A DNA stretch of 64,000 nt from Salinimicrobium terrae DSM 17865 (GTDB taxonomy: Bacteria; Bacteroidota; Bacteroidia; Flavobacteriales; Flavobacteriaceae). A program made the translations under genes and the position numbers. Below, piece by piece: positions 1-8,958 of the stretch (position 1 is its first letter; each line of letters opens with the position of its first letter). Where the stretch lies: positions 62,001 through 126,000 of the forward strand of contig NZ_AUKI01000011.1 of NCBI RefSeq assembly GCF_000424665.1, written 5' to 3'. The notes beneath the pieces are model-generated. The model made no database searches and was not told where the DNA came from. It saw only the letters and a list, made by a program, of their open reading frames with translations.

Positions 1-410
1 ACCGCTTCGGTTACATCCTGTCCAAGATAATCTTCGGCAGTTTTCTTCATTTTCTGAAGCACCATTGCAGAAAGTTCCTGCGGAGTATATTTACGTCCGT
101 CGATCTCAACACGCGGAGTATCATTATCACCTTTTACTACTTTATAAGGAACTCTTCCGGCTTCTTTAGAAACTTCGGAATACTTGTTCCCCATGAACCT
201 CTTAATAGAGGAAATAGTTTTTTGTGGGTTTGTTACAGCCTGACGCTTTGCAGGGTCTCCTACTTTTATTTCGCCTCCTTCTACAAAAGCGATCACAGAA
301 GGAGTAGTTCTTTTTCCTTCGGCATTAGGTATCACCGTTGGCTCGTTACCTTCCATTACGGCAACACAGGAGTTGGTTGTACCTAAGTCGATTCCAATTA
401 TTTTACTCAT
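1..410 (-). CDS. dnaK: Molecular chaperone DnaK (Hsp70), N-terminal part, cut by window edge
   Basis: Only the first 136 codons are present; the gene runs leftwards off the window. The start [14 protein letters not shown] is the phosphate-1 signature of the Hsp70 actin-like ATPase domain, followed by [14 protein letters not shown] and [14 protein letters not shown], all strongly conserved in bacterial DnaK. The protein is a cytoplasmic ATP-driven chaperone that works with DnaJ and GrpE. The upstream spacer carries TGTCA/TGACA inverted repeats listed separately. Nothing unusual is seen in the visible part; identity is secure, but completeness and the downstream neighbour (often dnaJ) cannot be judged here. 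Confidence 0.97.
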   Translation of the reverse strand, partial: MSKIIGIDLGTTNSCVAVMEGNEPTVIPNAEGKRTTPSVIAFVEGGEIKVGDPAKRQAVTNPQKTISSIKRFMGNKYSEVSKEAGRVPYKVVKGDNDTPRVEIDGRKYTPQELSAMVLQKMKKTAEDYLGQDVTEA

Positions 411-492
411 AATTCTATAGGTTGTTATTTATTATTTCTGATTTTTTTGAACAACCACTTAAAGTCAATCTTTATGCCACCGGAAATTATAT

Positions 493-516
493 GACAGGAT
501 GTCATTTTTGACACCT
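493..516 (-). promoter_or_regulatory. TGTCA/TGACA inverted-repeat cluster upstream of dnaK
   Basis: Read towards dnaK the sequence is TGTCA-N4-TGACA-N3-TGTCA, three half sites forming two overlapping palindromes about 85-100 bases before the dnaK start. The AT-rich string TATAATTTCC follows directly and could contain the -7 box. I infer an operator for a stress regulator; no regulator is identified. Confidence 0.35.
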
Positions 517-606
517 AAAGGCCGTCATTTGCTACAATATTTGGCAAGGATTTTTATGCTGAAAATGCTGAAGGGATTCTTACCTTTGCCCCGGAAAAAT
601 TTGTGA

Positions 607-2031
607 ATGGAGAGTATCAGCGTTTTTGACATGCTTAAAATAGGAGTTGGGCCTTCGAGCTCCCACACCCTTGGCCCGTGGCGGGCCGCCGAAAGATGGG
701 TCGCAGAGCTGAAGGAAGCCAGAAAGTTTGACCAGGTAGAAAAAGTCACTATTAATCTTTACGGCTCTCTTTCCCTTACCGGAAAAGGACACGCTACAGA
801 TCTGGCTTCAGTCCTGGGTCTGTTAGGATATGATCCTGTTACTGTACCTGTAGAGAATATTGACCCGGAGATCAATAACATAAAAACTTTTAACCGGCTT
901 AACCTGAACGGGGAACGCAGTATCGACTTCGACCTCGCAAACGATATCGTCTTCAATAAAAAATTCCTGCCATTTCACCCCAACGGAATGAAATTCACGG
1001 CCGAACTTTCCTCCGGAAAAACTACCTCCTCCACCTTCTACTCCATCGGCGGCGGATTCGTTGTAAAAGAAGAACGTAAAAATGCCAAAAAGCAGCTTCA
1101 GAAATTTAAACAGTTTCCTTTTCCTATTGTAAAGGGAACAGACCTGGCTGCTTTCTGCAAACAGGAGAATAAAAAAATATCCGAAATTGTCTACGAGAAC
1201 GAGAAATCGCTTCGTACTGAAGAAGAGATCGACGCTGGACTAAAAGCAGTCTGGAATGTAATGCTGGAATCCATGTACCTGGGTTGCCATACCGAAGGCA
1301 CCCTCCCCGGCGGATTAAATGTTCGCCGCAGAGCCCCCGATTCACATAAAAAATTAATTGGCGACTCTACTTATAACTCGCCTGAAGAATGGATAGAAGC
1401 CATTCGAAGGACAGAAGTGAAATTCCGGTCCATCTTGAAATGGGTAAGCTGCTTCGCCTTAGGAGTTAATGAAGTAAATGCTTCCTTGGGTCGTGTGGTA
1501 ACAGCACCAACAAACGGAAGTGCCGGAGTTATTCCTGCAGTTCTTATGTACTATTTGACCATCGAAAACCACGACGCCGGATTTGAAAAGATCAAGCAGT
1601 TCCTTTTGGTTGCCGGAGAAATTGGCAGCTTGTTTAAAAAAGGTGCGACAATTTCGGCCGCAATGGGTGGCTGTCAGGCGGAAATCGGAGTGTCATCTTC
1701 CATGGCCGCCGGAGCCTTAACCGAAGTTATGGGTGGAACTCCCGAGCAGGTCATGATGGCCAGCGAAATCGCCATGGAACACCATTTAGGATTAACCTGC
1801 GACCCTATTGCAGGACTCGTTCAAATCCCTTGCATCGAGCGTAATTCCATGGGCGCAATAAAAGCCATCAACGCAGCCGAAATGGCCATGGATGCAGATT
1901 CCATTCATGCAAAAGTTCCACTGGATAAAGTGATCGAAACCATGTGGGAAACGGCCAAGGACATGAACTCGAAGTATAAGGAAACTTCAGAAGGTGGATT
2001 GGCGGTGAGGGTGAGTTTGAGTGACTGCTAA
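607..2031 (+). CDS. sdaA: L-serine ammonia-lyase (L-serine dehydratase), single-chain iron-sulfur type
   Basis: Converts L-serine to pyruvate and ammonia in the cytoplasm. At 474 residues it is the fused single-chain form: a beta domain (about 3-155) opening with [10 protein letters not shown] at 15-24, then an alpha domain (about 185-470). Cysteines expected to hold the [4Fe-4S] cluster are visible in GGCQAE and in [14 protein letters not shown]. The very last residue is Cys, in SLSDC; in the Legionella enzyme a C-terminal Cys caps the cluster in the resting active site. It stands alone, divergent from dnaK, with a repeat island behind it. The ATG at 607 gives a start matching the family. 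Confidence 0.95.
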   Translation: MESISVFDMLKIGVGPSSSHTLGPWRAAERWVAELKEARKFDQVEKVTINLYGSLSLTGKGHATDLASVLGLLGYDPVTVPVENIDPEINNIKTFNRLNLNGERSIDFDLANDIVFNKKFLPFHPNGMKFTAELSSGKTTSSTFYSIGGGFVVKEERKNAKKQLQKFKQFPFPIVKGTDLAAFCKQENKKISEIVYENEKSLRTEEEIDAGLKAVWNVMLESMYLGCHTEGTLPGGLNVRRRAPDSHKKLIGDSTYNSPEEWIEAIRRTEVKFRSILKWVSCFALGVNEVNASLGRVVTAPTNGSAGVIPAVLMYYLTIENHDAGFEKIKQFLLVAGEIGSLFKKGATISAAMGGCQAEIGVSSSMAAGALTEVMGGTPEQVMMASEIAMEHHLGLTCDPIAGLVQIPCIERNSMGAIKAINAAEMAMDADSIHAKVPLDKVIETMWETAKDMNSKYKETSEGGLAVRVSLSDC

Positions 2032-2069
2032 ATAGATGTGAGATTTTAGTATTGAGTATTGAGATTTTA

Positions 2070-2400
2070 ACCACCCCGCCCTCCGGGCACCCCTCCTTGA
2101 AAAGGAGGGGAACACTTACGAGTCTAAAGGGACTCCCCTAGCGGCTGCGTATTCCCGGTAATATTTAATTTCCTGCCGCAGGCAGTGTGAAGGCGAAGCG
2201 GAGGAAAAACTTAAAATCCCTCTCCTCTTGAAGAGAGTGAACGTGCAGCGGAATTTTTTACCTGAACTCCCTCCTCTTGAGGAGGGCTTCGCGAAGCGAA
2301 ATGTCTCAATTAGCTCCCCTCCTTTTTTCAAGGAGGGGTGGCTCCGCCGGGAGGCGGAGACGGGGTGGTCAGGCACCCCACCCGCGCAGCGGGACAAAGT
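2070..2400. repeat. Island of GC-rich hairpin repeats downstream of sdaA
   Basis: This fills most of the 490-base gap between sdaA and the next gene. Perfect hairpins include CCCCTCCTT/AAGGAGGGG at 2090-2110 and again at 2316-2338, CCCTCCTC/GAGGAGGG at 2269-2286, GCTTCGCGAAGC at 2286-2297, CTCCGCC/GGCGGAG at 2342-2359 and CCCGC/GCGGG at 2381-2393. The two copies of the first hairpin show a repeat family. Similar arrays are interspersed in other Bacteroidota genomes. Open frames on both strands here are by-products of the repeats. It may also stop sdaA transcription. Confidence 0.75.
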
Positions 2401-2414
2401 TATCCTATCTTTTT

Positions 2415-2461
2415 AACTTGGAACTTGGAAACTTGGAACCGGCAAACTGCAACTTGCAACC
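2415..2461. repeat. Short degenerate tandem repeat, AACTTGGA unit
   Basis: Three near-identical units of AACTTGG(A/AA) occupy 2415-2437, followed by related CAAACTG and CAACTTGCAACC strings to 2461. It lies just outside the hairpin island and about 60 bases past the end of the NTF2-like gene on the other strand. No gene is supported here. Confidence 0.6.
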
Positions 2462-2521
2462 GACTTCACTTCAGCCTCTTATACACGAAATGATCCGGAT
2501 CTGGAATTTGGTCCTTGAATT

Positions 2522-2998
2522 TTATTTAAGTTTCCTCTCCTCGCAGCCTTCCTTCCTCCTGGTATCGATCAGGTAAATGATTTTCCATTCTCCTTCTTGC
2601 TTCAAAAGCTGAAAATTGTTGACTCCACAATGGCTAAAAGTGCCATTAATATAGAACGAATAAGGCATCCATGCATTTGCCATATCCTGGTCTACTTTTA
2701 TAATATAATCATGCAAAACTTCTTTAAACTCTGTCTTCAGGGGAATGGTAACGATCCCTTTCAGAACCTTTCCCAACTCCTCATTAACTAACTTGGTCTC
2801 TCCATTCTTGGTTTTGCCAATAGTCTGCACAACAGGAGCTTCATGGAAAACAGATTTCATAATAATGGAATCCCGCGCGTGGAATCCTTCAAAAAAAGTA
2901 TCTACAACTTTTTTAATATTGTCTTCTTCGGAGATATTTTGTGCTAATGCAAAGACACCAAATAAGAGGAAAAACACGCTGGTTATATGTCTTTTCAT
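2522..2998 (-). CDS. Secreted NTF2-like (SnoaL/DUF4440-type) protein
   Basis: A 158-residue protein with a clear signal peptide (MKRHITSVFFLLFGVFALAQ), so probably periplasmic. The mature part follows the NTF2-like cone fold pattern: an early helix with VDTFFEGFHARD, a middle section on promoter-like amphipathic strands, and a C-terminal SHCGVNNFQLLKQEGEWKII, the usual last-strand signature of SnoaL/DUF4440 proteins. Members are small-molecule binding or enzymatic domains with no common reaction; the substrate cannot be told. It is a single gene divergent from panB with a 53-base gap between starts. Confidence 0.75.
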   Translation of the reverse strand: MKRHITSVFFLLFGVFALAQNISEEDNIKKVVDTFFEGFHARDSIIMKSVFHEAPVVQTIGKTKNGETKLVNEELGKVLKGIVTIPLKTEFKEVLHDYIIKVDQDMANAWMPYSFYINGTFSHCGVNNFQLLKQEGEWKIIYLIDTRRKEGCEERKLK

Positions 2999-3002
2999 GT
3001 AA

Positions 3003-3031
3003 TTTGTTTTAAATGTAATTTAGTACTTTTA
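3003..3031 (+). promoter_or_regulatory. Candidate panB promoter (TTTG-N17-TACTTTTA)
   Basis: TTTG at 3003-3006 and TACTTTTA at 3024-3031 are separated by 17 bases, close to the Bacteroidota housekeeping promoter pattern (TTG ... TAnnTTTG, last base changed). The box ends 20 bases before the panB start. The same -7 octamer occurs before the arginine operon. Confidence 0.5.
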
Positions 3032-3051
3032 CCTGAATTTAAACCAACCAT

Positions 3052-3870
3052 ATGTCAGTTGCTAAGAAAGAATATAAACGTATTACTACTAAGTCCCTTG
3101 TTGAGATGAAGGCCCAGGGAGAAAAGATCTCCATGTTGACCTCATATGACTTTTCAATGGCTAAAATTGTGGATGGAGCTGGCATTGATGTTATTTTAGT
3201 GGGTGACTCAGCCAGTAATGTTATGGCGGGACATGAGACTACGCTGCCTATTACGCTGGATCAAATGATCTATCACGCTGCCAGCGTAGTACGTGCTGTA
3301 GAGCGGGCACTGGTGGTGGTTGATCTTCCTTTCGGAAGCTATCAAAGTGATCCCAAAGAAGCTTTACGCTCTTCCATCAGGATCATGAAAGAGAGCGGTG
3401 GACATGCAGTAAAACTTGAGGGAGGAAAAGAAATAAAAGATTCTGTAAAACGGATTTTAAACGCGGGGATTCCGGTTATGGGTCATTTGGGTTTAACTCC
3501 GCAGTCAATTTACAAATTCGGAACATACACCGTTCGCGCAAAAGAAGAAGCCGAAGCAGAAAAATTAAAAACTGATGCTCTCATGCTTGAAAGGGCAGGT
3601 TGTTTTGCCTTGGTTCTTGAAAAAGTCCCTGCAAAACTGGCAAAAGAGGTAGCTGAAAGTCTCACTATTCCCGTAATTGGAATTGGCGCCGGTAACGGAG
3701 TCGACGGCCAGGTATTAGTGGTGCACGATATGATTGGAATGACGCATGAATTCAATCCTAGATTCTTGAGAAGATATCTGGATCTGTATTCAGAAATGAC
3801 GAAGGCTTTTGAACAGTACCGGGATGATGTAAAGAGTAAAAATTTCCCGTCGGATGATGAACAATACTAA
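3052..3870 (+). CDS. panB: 3-methyl-2-oxobutanoate hydroxymethyltransferase (PanB)
   Basis: Transfers a hydroxymethyl group from 5,10-methylene-tetrahydrofolate to 2-oxoisovalerate, the first committed step of pantothenate and CoA synthesis, in the cytoplasm. The 272 residues cover the whole (beta/alpha)8 barrel. Family landmarks are visible: [19 protein letters not shown], the metal-site stretch [32 protein letters not shown], and GHLGLTPQS. Its substrate 2-oxoisovalerate is made by the ilv genes 10 kb away. It ends 130 bases before an RluA-type gene on the same strand and may be transcribed alone. Confidence 0.96.
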   Translation: MSVAKKEYKRITTKSLVEMKAQGEKISMLTSYDFSMAKIVDGAGIDVILVGDSASNVMAGHETTLPITLDQMIYHAASVVRAVERALVVVDLPFGSYQSDPKEALRSSIRIMKESGGHAVKLEGGKEIKDSVKRILNAGIPVMGHLGLTPQSIYKFGTYTVRAKEEAEAEKLKTDALMLERAGCFALVLEKVPAKLAKEVAESLTIPVIGIGAGNGVDGQVLVVHDMIGMTHEFNPRFLRRYLDLYSEMTKAFEQYRDDVKSKNFPSDDEQY

Positions 3871-3965
3871 CGGGTTTAAGGTTTGAAAAATAATAAAGTC
3901 AGTTTTGAAACGAAAAAAGCCCCTTCTAATAAACAGCTAATTTTCCTTTTCCTCAATTCTCCATT

Positions 3966-3982
3966 TTAATGTATTACATTAA
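3966..3982 (+). promoter_or_regulatory. Perfect palindrome TTAATGTATTACATTAA before the RluA-type gene
   Basis: Eight-base arms TTAATGTA and TACATTAA flank one central T, ending 18 bases before the TTG start at 4001. The size and place suit an operator for a dimeric regulator. The half site matches the one in front of galK, but the spacing differs (1 base here, 5 there), so a shared regulator is not implied. Confidence 0.35.
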
Positions 3983-4000
3983 CAACTAAAAATCCCATCT

Positions 4001-4699
4001 TTGGAAGATAAGATAATTTCCACACCACAAAATTTGCAGGTCCTTTACGAAGACAATCATGTGATCATTGTGAGTAAACGCGCGGGTGACATTGTGCAGG
4101 GAGATAAAACCGGTGATGTGCCGCTAAGCGAGGTGGTAAAAGAATATATTAAGATCAAGTACAACAAACCAGGAAACGTTTACCTGGGAGTGGTTCATCG
4201 CCTCGACCGCCCCACTAGCGGAATTGTACTTTTTGCCAAAACTTCTAAAGCCTTACCACGACTCAATAAGCTATTTAAAGATAAAGATGTTAAAAAAACT
4301 TATTGGGCAATAGTGAAAAATGCGCCACCGAAACAGGAGGATACGTTGGTACATTACATGAAGCGGAATCCTAAACAAAACAAATCTTACGCACACCTCA
4401 AAGAAGTACCAGATTCAAAAAAAGCCATTTTAGAGTATCGTGTGCTAAAGAGTCTAAATAATTATTACCTCATAGAGGTTGATCTTCACACCGGAAGACA
4501 CCATCAAATAAGGAGTCAGCTATCCGCTATAGGTTGTCCAATAAAAGGAGATCTTAAATATGGTTTTGACCGCAGCAATAAGGACGGCAGCATACATTTG
4601 CACGCCCACAAGCTTGCTTTTGAACATCCGGTAAAAAAAGAGATGTTGGAAGTTATTGCCCCTCCACCCCAGGATCCCCTGTGGGATGCCTGCACTTAA
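4001..4699 (+). CDS. RluA-family 23S rRNA pseudouridine synthase
   Basis: Isomerises a uridine in structured RNA to pseudouridine. The catalytic motif VHRLDRPTSGIVLFAKT is present with the nucleophilic Asp at residue 69, followed by the conserved LHTGRHHQIR stretch. At 232 residues it is the short form without an S4 domain, as in the Bacteroidota group whose members carry KRAGDIVQGDKTGD near the N-terminus. The target site cannot be assigned. The start is TTG at 4001; no in-frame ATG gives a full domain. Its stop at 4699 nearly meets the end of the convergent gene at 4710. Confidence 0.88.
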   Translation: MEDKIISTPQNLQVLYEDNHVIIVSKRAGDIVQGDKTGDVPLSEVVKEYIKIKYNKPGNVYLGVVHRLDRPTSGIVLFAKTSKALPRLNKLFKDKDVKKTYWAIVKNAPPKQEDTLVHYMKRNPKQNKSYAHLKEVPDSKKAILEYRVLKSLNNYYLIEVDLHTGRHHQIRSQLSAIGCPIKGDLKYGFDRSNKDGSIHLHAHKLAFEHPVKKEMLEVIAPPPQDPLWDACT

Positions 4700-4709
4700 T
4701 TATCAGTGA

Positions 4710-6254
4710 TTATCGGGAAACAAGTTTTGCTTTTTCAGCAATAATTTCTGCAACCGGTCTGCCTTCTATATTACTCTCCAGCCAGGATAAAATATCCAGG
4801 TATAAAAAAGCTCTTCGCTCATAAGGATGATTTTCATAAGGCTTAAGGGTTTTATGAAGTTTCCTGAATTCATCTTTAATTTTAAGTGGTGAAACTTCAG
4901 GCAAATTTCTGAGGAACTTTATTATTTCCTTTTGCACCTCATGCATATCGTTCATCTTTATCAGGTATTTGTATGTCGACTTTATAAGGCTTTCTAAATG
5001 ATAGTCCTTCCCGGCCTCATAATGAGCTACAAGGTTCAAAATCCTTGAAAAACACATAAGATCCTCCCGTAATTCCAATGATTTATTGTTGATAATCTTT
5101 TTCAGGAATTCAATACACCGTAGATAATTCCCATCCCCAAAATATAAGGAAGCGATTTTGTAGTAGAAGATCATAATGTGATGCCCATCGATTCTGGATC
5201 CATACTTCTTTATTTTTTTCTGAATCTTTTCGACCAATGGATCACCATTAGAAAAATCCCCTTTCATAAACCTCAGGTTTAACTTATTAGAATAAACATA
5301 AAGAAAGGAAAGGGAAGCAATGTTATCGTCATCTGGAATTAGTGGGTTCTTCAGGGTATCCTCAAGCTGCTTAAGGGTCTTCTCAAAAAGTTCTGTATGA
5401 TTAAGATAAAATAAGGATTCTAAAAGATAATGATTCCCCTTTAAATAGGAAACAGGATGAACACTTATAAGATGGGGATATTCCACAAAAAGATCTATCC
5501 ATTTAGAAGAATACCTGTAACAGGAAAGAAAATTCTGAGTTATAAAACTGTACCACAAATGGGCTTTGTAGAGCCACAACTTCTCTCTAAAGCCAATCTT
5601 TTTCACGTCAAGTTCTGGAAGGTTCTGCTTAAAAAACTCACGGATAGAATTGGACTCCTCCTCCGTCCGGGCATGTCCCATCTTGAGAAAAATATTATAA
5701 AGTTGGAGCGAAACGTTGGAAAGCTTGCCATAGATAATATTAAGCTCATTTAGTTGTTGAGTTTCTTTCACCAGTGTTTCTGCTCTATTGTGGCTACTAC
5801 GAGTAATATATTGAGACTCAATAATTTTTTCCCATTCAAGGATTTCATAAGCCATTACCTTCTCTTCATAATATAGGGCAGTTGCCTTCACCTTTTCCAG
5901 GATTTTTAGGCTCTGCTTGTAAAGACCTTTCCGATAGAGGATATATGAAAAATCCATCTGCTCCCTAATGGTGATTGGAACACTTTGATGAACAGGATTG
6001 AGCTTAAGACTTATTAGTAGCTGTTTATAGAGATGTGCCTTAATATTGGAAAGCTGTTGTTTTGTGATGCTTGTACTCTCCAGAATTTTTTTTTCATCAT
6101 ACTTCTTTTGCCTGGACATAACCTTGAACAGGTTCAAAAACTTACTGTCACTATTTACACCAATTCTTCCAACGTATAAAGAAAACTGGCGTTTCTCTGA
6201 AGGCGAAAGTGATTTTATAAGAGAAAAAAGATTATCAGTTAAATCGTTGGTCAT
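4710..6254 (-). CDS. Bacteroidota protein of unknown function, helical-repeat type
   Basis: I do not recognise a named family. The 514-residue protein has no signal peptide or membrane segment and appears almost wholly alpha-helical. The N-terminal 80 residues (LIKSLSPSEKRQFSLYVGR, then a K-rich section and ITKQQLSNIKAHLYKQLLI) could be a small helical or winged-helix module. The remainder has TPR-like helix pairs such as FSYILYRKGLYKQSLKILEK and IASLYFGDGNYLRCIEFLKK. A DNA-binding head with a TPR body would resemble TPR-type regulators, but this is only inference. It is divergent from leuA with 62 bases before the leu leader frame. Confidence 0.6.
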   Translation of the reverse strand: MTNDLTDNLFSLIKSLSPSEKRQFSLYVGRIGVNSDSKFLNLFKVMSRQKKYDEKKILESTSITKQQLSNIKAHLYKQLLISLKLNPVHQSVPITIREQMDFSYILYRKGLYKQSLKILEKVKATALYYEEKVMAYEILEWEKIIESQYITRSSHNRAETLVKETQQLNELNIIYGKLSNVSLQLYNIFLKMGHARTEEESNSIREFFKQNLPELDVKKIGFREKLWLYKAHLWYSFITQNFLSCYRYSSKWIDLFVEYPHLISVHPVSYLKGNHYLLESLFYLNHTELFEKTLKQLEDTLKNPLIPDDDNIASLSFLYVYSNKLNLRFMKGDFSNGDPLVEKIQKKIKKYGSRIDGHHIMIFYYKIASLYFGDGNYLRCIEFLKKIINNKSLELREDLMCFSRILNLVAHYEAGKDYHLESLIKSTYKYLIKMNDMHEVQKEIIKFLRNLPEVSPLKIKDEFRKLHKTLKPYENHPYERRAFLYLDILSWLESNIEGRPVAEIIAEKAKLVSR

Positions 6255-6316
6255 TGTAACAGAATAGAGTATAACTTATTGAATATCATGCAAGTAAAAT
6301 GTCGTATTAGAATTTA

Positions 6317-6373
6317 ATGATCGTAATACCACCTAACGGTTTCCGGAGAAGGGGAGTTAGATTGTTAATTTAG
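6317..6373 (+). CDS. Candidate leu operon leader peptide MIVIPPNGFRRRGVRLLI
   Basis: An 18-codon ATG-to-TAG frame ends 32 bases before leuA. It encodes Ile-Val-Ile near its start and Val-Arg-Leu-Leu-Ile at its end, so control codons for all three branched-chain amino acids are present. The segment VIPPNG...RRG recalls the VIIIPPCGAALGRG part of the E. coli ilv leader, where those bases also belong to the attenuator stem. CTAAC (6333-6337) and GTTAG (6356-6360) can pair inside the frame. No strong promoter or U-run terminator is visible, so this is a candidate only. Confidence 0.45.
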   Translation: MIVIPPNGFRRRGVRLLI

Positions 6374-6405
6374 TCCATGATAAAGTAAAGTAAATTTATC
6401 TTGAT

Positions 6406-7575
6406 ATGATTAGAGAAAAGGTAGAAATTTTTGATACCACCCTGCGTGACGGGGAACAAGTACCGGGATGTAAACTCGAAACCAGCCAGAAATTGAAAAT
6501 TGCGGAAAAACTGGAAGCATTGGGAGTAGATGTAATTGAAGCCGGATTCCCTGTTTCCAGTCCCGGTGATTTTAAATCTGTAACCGAAATATCCAAACTA
6601 GTTAAAAATGCGAGTGTTTGCGGCCTCACCCGTGCCGTTAAAAAAGATATTGAAGTTGCTGCCGAAGCTCTTAAATATGCGAAAAGACCAAGAATCCATA
6701 CCGGAATTGGCACTTCTGACTCTCATATTAAATATAAGTTTAATTCTACCCGGGCTGAGATCATAATTCGTGCTAAGGAAGCTGTTTCTTACGCAAAGAA
6801 TTTTGTAGATGATGTTGAGTTTTATGCTGAAGACGCCGGGAGAACAGACAATGAGTTTTTAGCGAAAGTATGCACAGCTGCCGTAGAAGCCGGTGCCACA
6901 GTGCTAAATATTCCAGATACCACGGGATACTGTCTTCCCGAAGAGTACGGACAGAAAATAAAGTACCTCCGGGAGAATGTAAAAAACATTGAAAATGTGA
7001 TCATTTCATGCCATTGTCATAATGATCTCGGCCTTGCAACAGCAAATGCCATTGCAGGAGTGAGAAACGGAGCGCGCCAGGTCGAATGCACAATTAATGG
7101 TATAGGTGAACGGGCAGGAAATACAGCTCTTGAGGAAGTTGTAATGATCCTTAGGCAACACCCCGATCTTAATTTTCATACCAGTATTCAACCAAAGCTT
7201 TTATATGGATTGAGTAATCTTGTGTCGCGGGAAATGGGGATGTTTGTGCAACCAAATAAAGCTATAGTAGGAGCAAATGCATTCGCGCACAGCTCTGGTA
7301 TCCACCAGGATGGAGTAATTAAAAACCGGGAAACCTACGAAATTATAGATCCTGCAGATGTTGGAGTAACAGAATCGGCTATTATCCTTACCGCCCGTAG
7401 TGGAAGAGCTGCCCTGGCTTATAAGGCCAAGATCATGGGGTATGAGTTAACTAAACTTCAGCTTGATATAGTCTATGCTACCTTCCTTAATTACGCCGAT
7501 GTCAAAAAACAGGTGGCCGATACAGATTTACATGAAATCATGGATCTAAGTTTTAAAAACAGAGCATCTGCATAA
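6406..7575 (+). CDS. leuA: 2-isopropylmalate synthase, short form
   Basis: Condenses acetyl-CoA with 2-oxoisovalerate, the first step of leucine synthesis. The DRE-TIM metallolyase barrel is complete: [17 protein letters not shown] near residue 10, the metal-binding [14 protein letters not shown] around residue 200, and the second signature [16 protein letters not shown]. The protein stops at 389 residues, just after the helical subdomain, and so lacks the roughly 120-residue LeuA dimerisation domain that binds leucine in the usual ~510-residue enzymes. It leads leuA-leuC-leuD-leuB, overlapping leuC by one base (TAATG). Homocitrate or citramalate synthase are less likely given the operon. Confidence 0.9.
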   Translation: MIREKVEIFDTTLRDGEQVPGCKLETSQKLKIAEKLEALGVDVIEAGFPVSSPGDFKSVTEISKLVKNASVCGLTRAVKKDIEVAAEALKYAKRPRIHTGIGTSDSHIKYKFNSTRAEIIIRAKEAVSYAKNFVDDVEFYAEDAGRTDNEFLAKVCTAAVEAGATVLNIPDTTGYCLPEEYGQKIKYLRENVKNIENVIISCHCHNDLGLATANAIAGVRNGARQVECTINGIGERAGNTALEEVVMILRQHPDLNFHTSIQPKLLYGLSNLVSREMGMFVQPNKAIVGANAFAHSSGIHQDGVIKNRETYEIIDPADVGVTESAIILTARSGRAALAYKAKIMGYELTKLQLDIVYATFLNYADVKKQVADTDLHEIMDLSFKNRASA

Positions 7576-8957
7576 TGAACAAGACTTTATTTGATAAGAT
7601 CTGGAATTCGCATGTTGTGGAGTCAATTCCCAACGGCCCCGATGTTTTGTATATTGATAAACACCTAATTCACGAGGTAACAAGTCCGCAGGCTTTCAAT
7701 GAATTAAAGGAGAGAAAAATTTCTGTTTTTCGTCCCGAAAAAATTGTTGCCACGGCAGATCATAATACCCCCACTCTTAATCAACACCTGCCAGTTAAGG
7801 ATCTGCTCTCCAGGAAACAACTTAAGGAATTGACCCAAAACTGTGAGGAGAATGATATTACCCTTTACGGGCTGGGCCATCCTTATAATGGGATAGTGCA
7901 TGTGATGGCCCCGGAATTGGGGATCACCCAACCGGGCATGACCATAGTTTGTGGGGATAGCCACACCTCTACTCATGGTGCTTTTGGTACTATCGCTTTC
8001 GGAATTGGAACCAGCCAGGTAGCACAGGTTTTTGCAAGCCAGTGCCTGTTGGTGGAGAAGCCAAAAAAAATGAGAGTAAATGTAAACGGCAGCTTGAAGA
8101 AAGGAGTTTTGCCAAAAGACGTTATTCTTTACATTATTAGTAAACTCGGTACTAATACAGGAACAGGATATTTTTGTGAATATGCAGGAAATGTTTTTGA
8201 AGAAATGTCTATGGAAGGCAGAATGACCATTTGCAATATGAGTATTGAAATGGGAGCCCGGGGAGGCCTTATTGCTCCCGATGATATCACATATAATTAT
8301 GTGGAAGGAAAAGAATTTGCTCCAAAAGGCGAACATTTTGAAAAATTGAAAGCCTATTGGAAAACCTTGAAAACAGATAAGGAGGCTGAGTTTGACAAAG
8401 AGTACCACTTGGATGCTGCTGATATTGAACCGATGGTCACCTATGGCACCAATCCGGGAATGGGAATAAAGCTAACAGGTTCCATTCCAATTAGTACCGG
8501 TAAAAGTGCAGACAAGGCATTAGAATACATGGGTTTTGTACCGGGAGAATCTCTTTTGGATAGGCCGGTAAACTGGATCTTTATTGGAAGCTGCACCAAT
8601 TCCAGGATCGAAGATTTTAGAGTTGCTGCTTCTTATATTAAGGGAAAAAGAAAGGCCGGAAATGTAAATGCTTTAATAGTGCCCGGTTCTCGCCAGGTAG
8701 CCGAACAAATTAAAGCAGAGGGACTGCAGGATATATTTGAAGAAGCAGGTTTCACTCTTAGACAACCAGGGTGCTCTGCCTGTCTTGCAATGAATGATGA
8801 TAAAATTCCTGCAGGAGAGTATTGTGTATCTACCAGTAACAGAAATTTTGAAGGCCGCCAGGGCCAGGGAGCAAGAACAATTCTTGCCAGTCCATTAACA
8901 GCGGCTGCGACCGCAGTAGCAGGAAAGCTAACAGATTTTACAAAAAGCCTGAACTAA
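7575..8957 (+). CDS. leuC: 3-isopropylmalate dehydratase large subunit
   Basis: With LeuD it isomerises 2-isopropylmalate to 3-isopropylmalate. The 460-residue aconitase-type chain shows its [4Fe-4S] cysteines in [11 protein letters not shown] and GCSACLAMN, and the active-site [12 protein letters not shown] stretch near residue 130. Length and motifs are those of the bacterial LeuC group. The start ATG shares its A with the leuA stop, and leuD begins two bases after its stop, implying tightly coupled translation. No irregularities. Confidence 0.97.
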   Translation: MNKTLFDKIWNSHVVESIPNGPDVLYIDKHLIHEVTSPQAFNELKERKISVFRPEKIVATADHNTPTLNQHLPVKDLLSRKQLKELTQNCEENDITLYGLGHPYNGIVHVMAPELGITQPGMTIVCGDSHTSTHGAFGTIAFGIGTSQVAQVFASQCLLVEKPKKMRVNVNGSLKKGVLPKDVILYIISKLGTNTGTGYFCEYAGNVFEEMSMEGRMTICNMSIEMGARGGLIAPDDITYNYVEGKEFAPKGEHFEKLKAYWKTLKTDKEAEFDKEYHLDAADIEPMVTYGTNPGMGIKLTGSIPISTGKSADKALEYMGFVPGESLLDRPVNWIFIGSCTNSRIEDFRVAASYIKGKRKAGNVNALIVPGSRQVAEQIKAEGLQDIFEEAGFTLRQPGCSACLAMNDDKIPAGEYCVSTSNRNFEGRQGQGARTILASPLTAAATAVAGKLTDFTKSLN

Positions 8958-8958
8958 G

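Noticed and set aside
2415-2461. Short tandem AACTTGG units considered as a CRISPR-like array.
   Set aside because: Units are 7-8 bases with no spacers, and there are no cas genes in the window.
2116-2576. Overlapping small open frames on both strands in the gap after sdaA.
   Set aside because: They run through the hairpin repeats, have skewed Pro/Arg/Ser composition and no start context; they are repeat by-products.
3966-3982. Idea that the palindrome before the RluA-type gene is a second site for the galactose regulator.
   Set aside because: The half site matches, but the arms are spaced by 1 base instead of 5, which puts them on different helical faces.
7704-8408. A 234-codon frame opposite leuC.
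   Set aside because: Shadow frame of a well-supported gene with Phe/Ile/Ser-rich nonsense composition.
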